The notes: a model not told the origin generated them from the letters alone. Shown: positions 1 to 8,642, numbered from the stretch's first letter. The stretch: 17,802 nt of DNA from Baffinella frigidus (GCA_026770585.1 MU646307.1:110754-128555), one strand, 5' to 3'. Translations and numbers: made by a program.

Positions 1-95
<95 letters not shown>
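1..95. repeat. (AT)n microsatellite
   Basis: Uninterrupted AT dinucleotide repeat of about 47 units at the window edge, so its true length is unknown. The following bases up to about 356 hold no gene I can support. They contain a short T/G-rich tract at 244-275 that resembles degenerate telomere repeat. Confidence 0.98.
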
Positions 96-98
<3 letters not shown>

Positions 99-356
99 CT
101 ATAAATAAGTGTATTTGAATAAATATATGAACGACCAGGACCCCCGCTCTCCCGAGGCGGGCTTGTAGGTAGGTGGGGAACTCCGGCAATATGGGTAGAA
201 GGGCAACTCTGACGATACTGAGGCAGTAGCAATGTGGGTTTCAGCCTTCAGGTTTTAAGGTTTGGGGTTTGGGTAAGAGGGGAAGACTGCCTCAGTGTCG
301 TGGTAGTTTCCCTCCTACACACAGATGGTCTACCGTGGGCGTATTTGACAGGGTTG

Positions 357-459
357 TTACTTTTCTAGGGTTGGACGGGCCCGCCTCAGGTCTAGATTCA
401 CGGCTGGGTCGGAATTTTGTTTTGCTGTGAGAGACTTTCCTGCAAGCTGCAAAGCCATT
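357..459 (-). CDS. Possible last exon of an unrecognised gene
   Basis: On the minus strand a strong-looking 3' splice site (T-rich tract ending GTCTGCCAG at about 460-475) is followed by an open frame. It begins with ATG at 458-456 and runs 33 residues to TAA at 357-359, starting MALQLAGKSL and ending RARPTLEK. The product is not recognised and no domain is visible. The DNA for the last residues (about 372-393) recurs at 924-945 in the same orientation, with the related reading LRRVRP, so part of it belongs to a duplicated segment. An opposing plus-strand frame (427-750) is also open, so the strand is not certain. What is seen is an open frame plus an acceptor; that it is an exon is inference. 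Confidence 0.28.
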
Positions 460-989
460 CTGGCAGACAAAAAAACATACAATGCGAGGCATTTTAAAAC
501 ATTTGGAAAGTTGTTAATTGTGCAGCACGAAAGAAACACTCCAAGAAAATTTGTTGACGCAAATGTCCGAGAGCTTAACCATTCCAACCAGGCTGGGGTT
601 ACAGCAAGACCTCTGTCTGCCTTCTTCGTTTTGCCGTGTGCTTGGTTCTTCTTGTTGACCTCTTCCACGTCACCGTCCAACGTGAAACGGTACGCGGTCA
701 GGCCGCAGACCTGTCCGCGTGAGAGTCACTTTTCAGACGTTAAGTTTTGATTCCAGGCATGTCAAGTCTTCACAGGCGGAGCGAACCTCCTAGCTGCAAC
801 CTTGCGATCGCCAATAAGTAGACCGGGTTGACTTAGATAAGCTTCAATGGCTCCAAGGGCCTAGGGCCTAGGGCCCTACCCCCTAGCCCGCGCGACTTTA
901 CAAGGCTGAGTGTCCTCTGAGGCTGGACGGACCCGCCTCAGGTGTTGACGCTATCTTGAGTCAACCCGTGAGGGAACATCCGTTCTGGT
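460..989. other. Stretch with no supported gene
   Basis: An open frame on plus (427-750) has no clear splice sites or homology I can recognise. A GGGCCTAGGGCCTAGGGCCC tract at about 858-877 resembles the CCTAGG-type cores of the TIR elements elsewhere. A GGACSGRCCCGCCTCAGG repeat at about 924-945 matches 372-393. Confidence 0.5.
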
Positions 990-2435
990 TCAGTCGTTTG
1001 TTCTCACGCACTCGGGCTGACAGCTCAGGAGAGCCCTGGAGGAGCAGGCTGCGAGCTTCGGGATCACACTCTCAGCCTTAGCAAAGTCATGCAAAAAGCT
1101 TGCGTTAACGGAGTAGTAACTTTGGTACAAAATTTATAATGGAAAACATTCTTGGGCTTTAAAAGTCCTGAAATCGCTTTTAAAATAGTTTTAGAGCTGG
1201 CAAGCCCACGTTAACCGACCCCTTAAGGGGTCCGTTAACGTAAGCTTCTGGCATTAAAAGACGAACCTCGGGGTGCGCGCGGCCTGCCGGGTCCTCCTTG
1301 GTCTCGAAGTCGCTCAAGTTGCGGAGGCACGTCGGGCACGTGGTGTTCTCGCCATCCGTCGGTGCTCCCGGCGGTGATGCGCCCGACCTGTGGGAGACCA
1401 ACGCCAATGCGCTCAGGGCACACACCCTACGTGCGCTCTCGGCTCTTGGTTTCGAGCAATGTTGAAAAGTAACGTCGCAGCGATCTTGCCGGGGAGTAAA
1501 GCGTGGGTTGACTTGCATGTTTTCAGGTATCGGTTGTTTTGAAAGATATGCTAGGTGGAGATGTGCCGATTCGGGGGGGGCAGGGGCAGCGACAAGGCAC
1601 CTTGGCTGCGGGTTCCCGGTCACGTACGACAAGCGAAGGACCACCGGGTTTCTGTCGACCTCGATGGCCACCGTCATTTTCTCCCCACCGCCGCAGAAGT
1701 TGATCCACCAGAAGGCTTCCGTGTTGTCGACCTCATCGGCACCCTCCACGCCCCCAGCTGACAAAATCCAGTGATTCCCGAGCGCGAACGGAATGAAATC
1801 CGGCTGCGGTGTGCACGGATGCTCTCCCTTGAATACTCTGCAGAGCTGTCGCATCGCCTCGGCCGAGCGAGTTTTTGCGAGCGTCAGTGCTGTTGCGGCG
1901 AAGGGGGCGACGCCACGGATGACACCGAGGTCCACGGCACGCTCAAGTGCCACTTTCGGATCGATCGCCCCAGCAGGAGGTGCGGCCGGAGGAGCGACCG
2001 GATGAGGATGCGGAACGAGCTGCTGCACGCAGCCCAATTGCTCGACCGCGTCAATCTGGGCCTGCTCGAGCAGGTCGCCAGGAGGAGGAGGAGCAACTTG
2101 AGCGGTAGAAGTACCGACCGGAGGAGGCGGAGGAGGGACCTGCACAAGCGAGCAGGAGGAGGGACTCCGTGAGCGGAAGGAACATGCCCCTAGAGCTACC
2201 TGCAACGAGGAATTCGGGTGAACTGCTGCCCGGAATGCGGAGTCTGCCCGTCTTTGGACGGCCTCACAATTTTTCCGTTCTCGTGTTTGTGTTGTGCCAG
2301 TCCAGTCCGGCTCAAGGAGAAGAGCACCTGAGATGCGTCGAGCTGCGGCAGGTGGCCGTGGTCACCGAGCCCGGAGAACGTGACAGCGGTTACCGCGGCG
2401 GCGGACTCCGGCGCCCCGGGGGGGGCGTCTTCCAT
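990..2435 (-). CDS. Three-exon gene for a proline-rich protein of unknown function
   Basis: This is the best-supported gene in the window. Exon 1 is 2435-2268: ATG at 2435, MEDAPPGAPE..., 56 codons, ending HENGKI before the donor GTGAGG. Exon 2 starts at 2199 (acceptor TTGCAG) or 2139 (acceptor TTGTGCAG); both are in phase 0 with exon 1. It runs to 1267, ending AHPE before GTTCGT. Exon 3 is 1076-990 after acceptor TTTGCTAAG: AESVIPKLAACSSRALLSCQ..., stop TGA at 992-990. The product would be about 375 or 395 aa. It has a Pro-rich linker (VPPPPPPVG, then APPPPG), a central part with FWWINFCGGGEK and NPVVLRLSYV, and a CPTC pair near the C-terminus. I see no signal peptide or membrane segment and do not recognise the family. 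Without the last splice, the frame runs into the 166-bp element at 1089-1254 and stops at 1180 inside it. The gene may therefore be spliced across the element or truncated by it. Confidence 0.6.
1089..1254. mobile_element. 166-bp TIR element with GTTAAC ends, copy 1
   Basis: The ends are inverted repeats: ATGCAAAAAGCTTGCGTTAA on the left, and the right end in reverse complement reads ATGCCAGAAGCTTACGTTAA. They match over 24 bp with 3 differences. A second copy of exactly the same length lies inverted at 11728-11893. No coding capacity. It sits inside the predicted last intron (1077-1266) of the gene at 990-2435, with 12 bp left on each side. In both copies the ATGCC end is preceded by TTA and the GCAT end is followed by GA; no clear target duplication. 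Confidence 0.85.
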
Positions 2436-2527
2436 TTTCCTCTTCAAAGGGTCTTTCCGTGAATGCACGGCAAATGACAGAAAAAAAGAACGAATAATTT
2501 CCAGTCAACTTTGACTAGTTTGACAGG

Positions 2528-2648
2528 GCAGGGATTTTCCTACAGTAGGCAACCCGTAGGGACATAGGGGGTTTCCTACGGATAAGGTAACGGAAATATG
2601 TCTTCTCGCCTAGGGGTTATTCGAAATCCCTTCGAAGTCCGCTGTGTG
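2528..2648. mobile_element. CACACAGCGG-family element, rearranged copy
   Basis: Member of the family seen at 9729, 13555, 15694 and 16566. The right arm (TTCGAAATCCCTTCGAAGTC then CGCTGTGTG) is normal. The centre containing CCTACAGTAGG and GATAAGGTAACGG is inverted relative to that arm, and the left arm is shortened to about GGGATTTT. Confidence 0.7.
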
Positions 2649-2721
2649 TTTGGGGAAAATATTTTGAAAAGATAAAAACAATGCAGGGCTTCCCGCCGGC
2701 GCACCACTTGAGGCTACCTAT

Positions 2722-2864
2722 GCGAACAGAATAAAAGTCGATTGTAAACGTGTGTAGTAATTTTGAGATGAAAAGCAGCGACTTTACACAAGTCGCGGCG
2801 CTCAGCGCCGCGACACGTGACCATTTCAGTACAAAAAAATAAAAGCCCCTTTTATTCTGTTCGC
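2722..2864. mobile_element. 143-bp foldback element
   Basis: Perfect 16-bp terminal inverted repeat GCGAACAGAATAAAAG (2722-2737 and 2849-2864). Inside is a perfect hairpin, GTCGCGGCGC-TCA-GCGCCGCGAC, at 2792-2814, and the GTGTAGTAATTTT module shared with other families at about 2752-2764. No target duplication is visible. Confidence 0.8.
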
Positions 2865-2865
2865 C

Positions 2866-3062
2866 TGGTCCTTTAGGTTTTAGGTCCTTTAGGTTTTAAA
2901 TGCTCCCAACATATGCCAACGACACGCCGTTCCGTAGAAGGGATCTGCAGCCTCGTGTGGTAGAAATGGGACCTTTTTAAATGTGGGATCGTTAAATTTA
3001 GTACCAGTCACGGGCAGGCTTGGTCACGTTTCTCGAGGAATTACGCGAGATACGTGACCAAC
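2866..3062. repeat. Two adjacent dispersed repeats
   Basis: 2866-2935 carries CCTTTAGGTTTTA twice, then CTCCCAACA and CCAACGACACGCC. Relatives are at about 6500-6575 and, more weakly, 4938-5008. 2968-3080 (TAAATTTAGTACCAGTCACG, then GGGCAGGCTTGG) matches about 6165-6285. It ends in a hairpin whose arms read TTGGTCACGT and ACGTGACCAA (3018-3062). Confidence 0.7.
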
Positions 3063-3143
3063 GCCCCTATTTGTGTGAAAATTACTACCTATTTTTTTCC
3101 TTCACTTGTACAGGACTTGTAAACTTAAAAGTTCCTCTTCCAG

Positions 3144-3251
3144 TCTCGAGTGGCACCGGTGGCCATGCGGTCAAAATTGACCCTCAAGAGGTCCTAGGTA
3201 GGTCCTAGGGCCCTACGGTAGGGCGTATGCGTCTACTGGCCACTTAAGGGA
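3144..3251. mobile_element. GTGGC-TIR element with CCTACGGTAGG core, copy 1
   Basis: Related to 4789-4889 (opposite orientation) and 16900-16997. All share GGTCAAAATTGACC, CAAGAGGTCCTAGG, then GGGCCCTACGGTAGGGCGTA. The right end CCACTTAAGGGA is followed by TA. The left end is more diverged (TCTCGAGTGGC). Confidence 0.75.
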
Positions 3252-3284
3252 TACAGAACCTTGCGGACTGCAAGGGTGCCCCGC

Positions 3285-3421
3285 CCACACGGTGGACTAC
3301 GAACCTTTCGTCAAAAGTCAACTTACCTGGAGACAATTAACTTGAACATTTTTCTGTGCAAATTGGTCACGTACCACCCCGGAATCCGGAGTCAACGAAA
3401 CCCTCGAAGCCCACCGTGTGG
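3285..3421. mobile_element. CCACACGGTGG element, copy 1
   Basis: Terminal inverted repeat CCACACGGTGGACTACGAA versus the reverse complement CCACACGGTGGGCTTCGAG. The interior CAAAAGTCAACTTACCTG matches the copy at 11545-11678. The termini resemble those of the CACACAGCGG family. About 137 bp, non-coding. Confidence 0.8.
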
Positions 3422-3657
3422 GCCGTGTGCCTCAAAAACGTCACATGGTGAATTTGAGGCAGCCCGTTTTCTAAGTTGACAGATTTGTGGGGGGTTGACT
3501 TTGGCGAAAAATTCTGGCTGGCAGTGCTATGTGTATTTTCCCCTCTTCCCCTCGCCCAAACACTGTTCGCAAGACCACTTCCCTCATCAGCGAGGTACCC
3601 CCAGTGCCCCCGTTGTGGGAGACGTTCCAGATGCCCGAGACGTACTCACAATCTCAT

Positions 3658-3792
3658 CTCGGACCATACCAGAATCTGTCCTGATGAAAAGGCGTAATAT
3701 AGCATCATTTGATGCCTAAAATAGTATATACACCCTTACCTTCCGCGTGGGGAGTCTAAGATAGCGGGACGGATTCTGTCTTGGTCCGAAAT
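3658..3792. mobile_element. GGACAGATTCTG foldback element, copy 1
   Basis: The arms read CTCGGACCATACCAGAATCT on the left and TCTGTCTTGGTCCGAAAT on the right, inverted. It is homologous to 7752-7886 in opposite orientation, including internal GTATATACACCCTTA and GATAGCGGGAC. Non-coding. Confidence 0.8.
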
Positions 3793-3874
3793 TAAATCAA
3801 AGACAGGACTCTTGAGCAGCGGTGCTGTGCGGGCCGTCAACCTATCGATGCGCGGTGTGGTCCCCGATCCATTA

Positions 3875-3991
3875 CAGGGATACCTCGATTACAAGAAAAC
3901 GTCACCCCCCTAGGACGACCATAGGGCCCTAGGCATAGCCCTACTGTAGGGTCCTACGGGGAGGCGTTTTCTTGTAATCGAGGTACCCCTG
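3875..3991. mobile_element. 117-bp mariner-like TIR element, copy 1 (TA flanked)
   Basis: Ends CAGGGATACCTCG and CGAGGTACCCCTG, flanked by TA at 3873-3874 and 3992-3993. The flanks are repeated without the element at about 4089-4130 (GATTCATTAAGGTCC), which gives an empty site with a single TA. Same length as the copy at 4321-4437. A TA duplication and CAGGG-type ends fit non-autonomous Tc1/mariner elements. Confidence 0.88.
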
Positions 3992-4033
3992 TAAGGTCCA
4001 CGTGTCACCAACCGCTGATCTGTGTGTCCTTGA

Positions 4034-4130
4034 TAGGCGACTCTCGATCGGCGGTGCTGTGCGGTCAAAATTGTGACGCGGTCGGTGTGCGGTGTGGTCC
4101 TCGATTCATTAAGGTCCACTCGTCCACAAC
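4034..4130. repeat. Duplicated flank carrying the empty insertion site
   Basis: Shares GCGGTGCTGTGCGG, GCGGTGTGGTCC, GATTCATTA and AGGTCCAC with 3819-3874 plus 3992-4010. It lacks the 117-bp element, so the TA duplication can be read directly. Confidence 0.8.
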
Positions 4131-4320
4131 CGTACATGATGTAGTGTGTAGCCTGCCTTTGTGCGTCCCCAATAGATATGGTCTACGTATTAGCGAGGTG
4201 CGGTGCGTGCCCGGACCACAACACTGGAGCCTAGGACAGTGCGTGTTCTGTTTCGAGGGGACACTGTACCCCCTGTAGTTTCTTCCCTTTTAGGTCGTAG
4301 TGAAACCGAGATCTTCAGTA

Positions 4321-4437
4321 CAGGGGTACCTCGCCCATAAGAAACTGCCTCCCCCTAGGACCCTACAGTAGGACTATGCCTAGGAACCTATGGCGGTCCT
4401 AGGGGGGTGGGCGTGTCTTATGAGCGAGGTACCCCTG
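4321..4437. mobile_element. 117-bp mariner-like TIR element, copy 2 (TA flanked)
   Basis: Ends CAGGGGTACCTCGC and GCGAGGTACCCCTG with TA at 4319-4320 and 4438-4439. Interior has CCCCCTAGGACC and CCTACAGTAGG cores. The ends match copy 1; the interior differs in order and sequence. Confidence 0.88.
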
Positions 4438-4518
4438 TACTGACAGCCTCCCAGAGACGCCCCCCACCTCCACGCCCCCAGGGTGGGCTGTGACACACCA
4501 CCAGCAACCTGAAGTGAA

Positions 4519-4616
4519 CCAGATCGGGGTGGAGTTGGCTATTTTTTTTCACCGGAGGTACACCTCTGAGGTGTACCTCCTGTGAAATTTACTACAGGGT
4601 ATTCATCCCGATCTGG
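4519..4616. mobile_element. Foldback element with CCAGATCGGG ends
   Basis: Inverted ends CCAGATCGGG (4519-4528) and CCCGATCTGG (4607-4616). A central hairpin, GGAGGTACACC / GGTGTACCTCC, spans 4554-4580. It carries GAAATTTACTACA, a variant of the shared module. Confidence 0.75.
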
Positions 4617-4788
4617 TAAGCTTCGGGTGGCTGGTGGCAGACACAGCGAACGTCCACAGCGCACGTTTCAATTCGAACCACCTCAATGCGGAACTCAGCC
4701 CCCAAGCCACCCACCGCGAAACTCCCTCGTTTTCAAATTCATCCCACAGTTTGAATCGCCCCTCCTGAATCCAAGCCGCATTCGTATA

Positions 4789-4889
4789 CCCCTTAAGTGG
4801 CGAGGAGGCTCATACGCCCTACCGTAGGGCCCTGGGACCTACCTAGGACCTGTGGGGGGCCAATTTTGACCCCCTTGCCACCTCAGGGA
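4789..4889. mobile_element. GTGGC-TIR element with CCTACCGTAGG core, copy 2
   Basis: Begins CCCCTTAAGTGGCGAG and ends CCACCTCAGGGA, with TA at 4787-4788 and 4890-4891. Reverse orientation to the copies at 3144 and 16900. Confidence 0.82.
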
Positions 4890-5030
4890 TAATCCAATTT
4901 TCTTAGGGCAGCGTACGTTGGGCTACGAAAACAGTTCACTCTTTTAGATCCTTCAGGTTCTTTGAGCTCCCAACACAGGCGGACACCGGAACTGGTTCTG
5001 TAGAAAGGCCATGCTTCCTTTCGGATCACA

Positions 5031-5222
5031 TCAAGCCCCCCTCCCCTGTACCGAGGATCGCGGCAGAAACCGGCTAAAGGGTATCCTCATCGCACACGCC
5101 TCGTCCAAGAGGCTCTCGCCCACGTTTTGGTCGAGTAATTGTCTCATGATCTGTACCGAGGTTCAGTCGAAGGCCGCCGGGTACTCTGGGAGGAGCAGTG
5201 GCGACTCTTGCAGCACCCCTGC
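5031..5222 (-). pseudogene. Decayed exon of an unrecognised gene
   Basis: One minus-strand frame reads AGVLQESPLLLPEYPAAFD (5222-5166), then an in-frame TGA (5165-5163), then TSVQIMRQLLDQNVGESLLD and EACAMRIPFSRF down to TGA at 5033-5031. Composition and continuity on both sides of the first TGA look coding. Just upstream, another frame gives ALDQNVEQ (about 5245-5222), resembling LLDQNVGE; this suggests an internally repeated protein with an additional frameshift. No family recognised. The TGA could be a CGA-to-TGA mutation or a recoded codon. The low-copy repeat at 4938-5008 lies immediately downstream. Coding origin is inferred from the frame only. Confidence 0.4.
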
Positions 5223-5279
5223 TCAACGTTTTGGTCCAGCGCTCAGGGTTCAGGGCGCACGGCTGAGGGTTGAGGGTTG

Positions 5280-5662
5280 CCACACCAGGCGGACCCACCC
5301 AACACCTTAAAACATGGGGAGCTGTTGGGCATTGTGTGGTAAATTTCGATTGTCAGTTGGGCAGTGTGTAGTAATTTTCATTTGGTTGGCCACGTAGCTT
5401 GCGGCAGTTCAGGTAACTACGTGACTAAACCCGGAATTTTCACGGAGTTACAACAACAATGCCCTCTTGTAAAGGCACCCCGGTACTAGGAGATTTTGCT
5501 CAGACTGCCCCGAGAACTTTCTGGGTTCCGGGCGGGAGGTTCCCTTCGCGCCTCCTGAGAACTGTCGAGGACCAACCGCCGGATCCAGAGATATTTCTAG
5601 TCAACTATCTAATAACTTGAGGCGTTGCCTGATAAAGTGTGAGTTTGGACCGCCTGGTGTGG
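5280..5662. repeat. 383-bp segment bounded by 13-bp inverted repeats
   Basis: CCACACCAGGCGG at 5280-5292 is perfectly inverted at 5650-5662. The interior carries GTGTAGTAATTTTCA (about 5366-5380) and an imperfect CACGTAG hairpin (5390-5425). No coding region is seen. Possibly a larger TIR element; only one copy is in the window. Confidence 0.5.
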
Positions 5663-5663
5663 T

Positions 5664-6046
5664 GAAGGTTTGGGGGTTGGGGTTTGGGGCTTGGGGGATT
5701 GGGGTTTAGGGTTTAGGGTCTAGGGTTTGGGGTTTGGGGTTTAGGGTTTAGGGTTTAGGGTTCAGCGTTATTTTTTTAGGGTTTAGGGTTTAGTGTTCAG
5801 GGTTTAGGGTTTAGATTTCAGGTTTCAGGGTTTAGTGTTCAGGGATTAGGGTTTAGGGTTTAGGTTTGTGAGTTTAGGGTTTAGGGTTTAGAGTTCCGGG
5901 TTTAGGGTTTAGGGCTTAGGGTTTAGGGTTTAGGGTTCCGGGTTTGTGGGTTAAGGTTTAGGGTTTAAGGTTCTGGGTTTAGGGTTTAAGGTTTATGATT
6001 TGGGGGTTTGAGTTTGGAGTTTGGGGTTTAGGGTTTCGGGTGCATG
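5664..6046. repeat. Interstitial degenerate telomere-type array (TTTAGGG)
   Basis: About 380 bp with some 17 exact TTTAGGG units mixed with variants (TTCAGGG, TTTGGGG, TTTAAGG, TTCCGGG), all in one orientation. TTTAGGG is the telomere repeat of plants and many algae and alveolates. The degeneracy and internal position indicate an old interstitial array, not a living telomere. Confidence 0.92.
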
Positions 6047-6164
6047 GCGCAGGGTGCAGGTGCAGGTACAATATTTTGTTTTGGTTCCAAGGGTTGCAAG
6101 GGTTCCAACGTTTCCACGGGTCCGAAGAGGTCCGAGGACTACTCGAGGCTGGAAAAGGGAGCAT

Positions 6165-6360
6165 TTTAAATGTGGGGTTGCTAAATTGAGTACCAGTCAC
6201 GGGCAGGCTTGGCCACGTATCTGGGCGAATTCCCCTAGACACGTGACCAAACTCCCCCTTTTCTGTGAAAACTACACCGCTTTCCCCCCTCTTCACTTGA
6301 AAACTACACCGCTTGTTTTTCTCTCACGACACCGCATTCCCCCCTCTTCACTTGCAAAGG
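6165..6360. repeat. Dispersed repeat, second copy, plus short tandem duplication
   Basis: GAGTACCAGTCACGGGCAGG and CACGTGACCAAAC match 2990-3062. It is followed by two partial copies of GAAAACTACACCGCTT / CCCCCCTCTTCACTTG (about 6266-6355). No gene here. On minus at about 6390-6470 a short frame (VKKRASERLREYLNTLAADV) looks coding-like but has no firm boundaries. Confidence 0.6.
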
Positions 6361-6499
6361 AATCCCTGTTTTAAGATAGTCACATTTCTAGCCTCGAGTG
6401 GGACGTGCCTGCGCGGACGTCTGCGGCAAGGGTGTTGAGATACTCCCGGAGACGTTCGCTCGCCCGTTTCTTCACCTGCACCACCAGCGTGCAAGATCC

Positions 6500-6680
6500 T
6501 TGAGGCCCTTTAGGTTTTAATTTCGCCCAACACAGCCCAACGACACGCCCTTCCGTAGAAATGATCCCGCACATGAGCACCACCAGAGTGCGAGAGCACA
6601 TTAGAGATGGATAGTTTATTGCCAAACAATCAGCGTCAGTGCCGCACATCTTACGCATTGTGCCACTTACTGTACCCCGT
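6500..6680. repeat. Dispersed repeats upstream of the CCACTTAGCAGC element
   Basis: 6500-6575 (CCCTTTAGGTTTTAA, CCCAACGACACGCC) is a relative of 2866-2935. 6604-6679 (TTTATTGCCAAACAA, TTACTGTACCCCG) is repeated at 7088-7170 and, in part, at 9095-9130. Confidence 0.65.
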
Positions 6681-6908
6681 GTCGGCCGCTCATACGAGCA
6701 TTTTCCGGATGGATTCTGACTCCACCTCCTACAGAGCACAGATACAGCCAGGCTGACTCGATCACACCTCACGGGAAACTCAAACAACTCTTGACGAACC
6801 ACACTCACTATTCTGGAGCGTTTCGTGCCCGCGTCAGCGCACGTCCTCGCACGACAGCTGCCAGGTTTAGCCAACAGCCGTGGTACTCTCGCCCGCGGGA
6901 CTGGTGTG

Positions 6909-7047
6909 CCACTTAGCAGCGGCCGAGTTCCTTTTCACCTTGAATTCAAGGTGAAAGTCCGGTTAGGTTCTAGGGCAATGGATGAGATTGTAGTATACAT
7001 CGTTTAGATGGACTGTGTCCGTGAAGCCCCCGGTGGCTGCTGAGTGG
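6909..7047. mobile_element. CCACTTAGCAGC element, copy 1 (139 bp)
   Basis: Ends CCACTTAGCAGC and GCTGCTGAGTGG. Shared interior CGTTTAGATGGACTGTGTCC and GTGAAGCCCC. Central palindrome CACCTTGAATTCAAGGTG at about 6936-6953. The other copies are at 8873, 11927 and 13317. No target duplication visible. Confidence 0.85.
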
Positions 7048-7199
7048 AAATCTCTCCCTCAATCGAGCCCATCACGGATGCCCAAATAGAGAGAGATTGG
7101 TATTTCAATGCCAAACAACCAGCGCCAGCACGGCACATGCCCTTCAAATTGTGCTAGTTACTGTACCCCGACGACCGAATAGTGATTCCCTAGGTACTT

Positions 7200-7371
7200 C
7201 CACGCAAGAGTGTAGGGCAGAGTGACCCACAGGAGAAATAGTAGAATTCTACTATTTCTTAAGTTCATAAGTGGACATTCTTCCCACAGAAAAATCGAAA
7301 TTTCGGAACGATGTTACAAATTTCGTGTGAACTGGCTTGTTTTCCCAGGTCAGCCCTACACTCTTGCGTGG
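7200..7371. mobile_element. 172-bp foldback element with CCACGCAAGAG ends
   Basis: Perfect 19-bp inverted ends CCACGCAAGAGTGTAGGGC (7200-7218) and its complement (7353-7371). An internal perfect 24-bp palindrome centred on GAATTC occupies 7235-7258. No coding capacity. Downstream to 7518 I see nothing definable. Confidence 0.8.
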
Positions 7372-7518
7372 TTAGTCTGCCTGGTTCAGCAAAACTCCCG
7401 GCACAAAGCATGCCCGGTCCAACACAGGGACAGTTTCATCTCGAAAGATAACTGGACCACTAGCCTAATCAGCATTTTCATTTAATTAGGAGGACTAATT
7501 GAATTTACTAGGCCTTGA

Positions 7519-7709
7519 CGAATCTCTCCTATTCAACCTCCTATTGAAAAGGAACTGATTCAGTTATCTTCCGGGATGAAGTTGTGGGAGTCTCCCTCGT
7601 TCCTCGGACCCCCCGTTTGGGCGTGGGACCAACATGCGCGGCGATCTCCACGTCATTCGCGTAATACCCAGCTTCCTGTTCTGCTGGCCTTGCCGGACAA
7701 CTGCTCAGC
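7519..7709. repeat. 191-bp direct repeat, first copy
   Basis: Nearly identical to 8643-8833 (two differences seen), in the same orientation and the same length. Several frames are open across it, but none is supported by splice sites. Confidence 0.9.
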
Positions 7710-7751
7710 GATCGCGCCCCTTCCAGTGAGAACCATGCGCGTTCGATTACA

Positions 7752-7886
7752 TTTCGGAACAAGACAGATTCTGTCCCGCTATCTTAGGCTTCCGACGCCG
7801 AAGATAAGGGTGTATATGCCATGTTAGGCATACAATGATGCTATCCTACGCCGTTTCATGTGGACAGATTCTGGTATGTTCCGAGA
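7752..7886. mobile_element. GGACAGATTCTG foldback element, copy 2
   Basis: Inverted relative to 3658-3792. Arms TTTCGGAACAAGACAGATTC and GACAGATTCTGGTATGTTCC. Interior GATAAGGGTGTATA is shared. Confidence 0.82.
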
Positions 7887-7925
7887 TGAGATTGCAGGCG
7901 AACACGGATGGAAACGCGGAGCCAA

Positions 7926-8119
7926 CCACCAACCCTCACGGAGAGACCAAATCCTCGATTCCCAGACCTCGGATTTACCTCGCCAGCCGGGCGAATTCGC
8001 CTGGCTGCAAAAGTCAATTCATGGCTTTTAGCACCATCCTCGCTGCAAGAAATCAACTTTTGGGGGAATCGAGAAACGGTCGAAATCAATGGATTTGGTC
8101 CTCCAGTGAGGGTTGGTGG
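7926..8119. mobile_element. 194-bp foldback element with CCACCAACCCTCAC ends
   Basis: Ends CCACCAACCCTCAC (7926-7939) and its inverse (8106-8119), followed inward by ACCAAATCC / GGATTTGGT. A central hairpin around GGCGAATTCGCC sits at about 7985-8007. Single copy in the window. Confidence 0.75.
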
Positions 8120-8250
8120 AAGGCAGCGCGCACGCAACGCCCGCGGGTGGTGTCTGTCGGATCCACCTCGCGACATGGATGTGATTCTCCAGGCTGGTCG
8201 CGGCAGCAGCGTGGCACCTGCCGTCCAAAGGGGCGATGTCATATGGAAAC

Positions 8251-8365
8251 ACTTATAATTTATAATCTGGATTTCAATCAAAATTACTACACGTTTTCTT
8301 TAATATTACTAGTACAGATCGTTCTGTGTAGTAAATTCCGTTGAATCCAATTTATCAATTTCAAG
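8251..8365. mobile_element. AT-rich foldback element carrying the TTACTACAC module
   Basis: Imperfect inverted ends (ACTTATAATTTATAATCTGG versus ACTTGAAATTGATAAATTGG). Inner inverted repeats are AAAATTACTACAC and GTGTAGTAAATTCC. About 115 bp, non-coding. Confidence 0.65.
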
Positions 8366-8430
8366 TATTTGCGTGTGAGATCAACCCACGACTGCTGACT
8401 CAACCAGGCAGGGTTTGAACCAGGATGGTA

Positions 8431-8614
8431 GAGCCATTCCGGTAGGACTTGTCGCGTTTTCGACTGCGAGATTTCAAGATTTCAGACTTCAAAAAGGTTT
8501 TAAAGGGCGTAAAACGTTTTAAAACACACCGTTTCAAATCTCATGGCACAAATGAAGTCTCGAAGTCTCGAAGTCTCGGAATCGAAAACGCGACAAGTCC
8601 TACCGGAATGGCTC
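8431..8614. mobile_element. 184-bp TIR element, TA flanked
   Basis: Perfect inverted repeat of about 32 bp starting GAGCCATTCCGGTAGGACTT, with TA at 8429-8430 and 8615-8616. The near-perfect arms imply a young insertion. The interior has GAAGTCTC three times in tandem (about 8553-8577). The TA flanks fit Tc1/mariner-type movement. Confidence 0.88.
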
Positions 8615-8642
8615 TAACAGATGCTGGAAGCCTTCGTTCCAG

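Noticed and set aside
427-750. 107-residue plus-strand open frame
   Set aside because: It overlaps the minus-strand exon candidate at 357-459, runs into low-complexity residues and has no splice or homology support.
6380-6874. 164-residue minus-strand open frame
   Set aside because: It crosses dispersed repeats shared with 2866-2935 and 7088-7170; only the last ~30 residues look protein-like, so it is not called as a gene.
7835-8344. 169-residue plus-strand and 141-residue minus-strand frames
   Set aside because: Both run through the foldback element 7926-8119 and its flanks; open frames on both strands are expected in such inverted repeats.
8395-8440. GGTTCAAACCC-like sequence on minus as a tRNA T-arm
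   Set aside because: The T-stem does not pair beyond two bases, and no acceptor stem or D-arm is found at the right distance.
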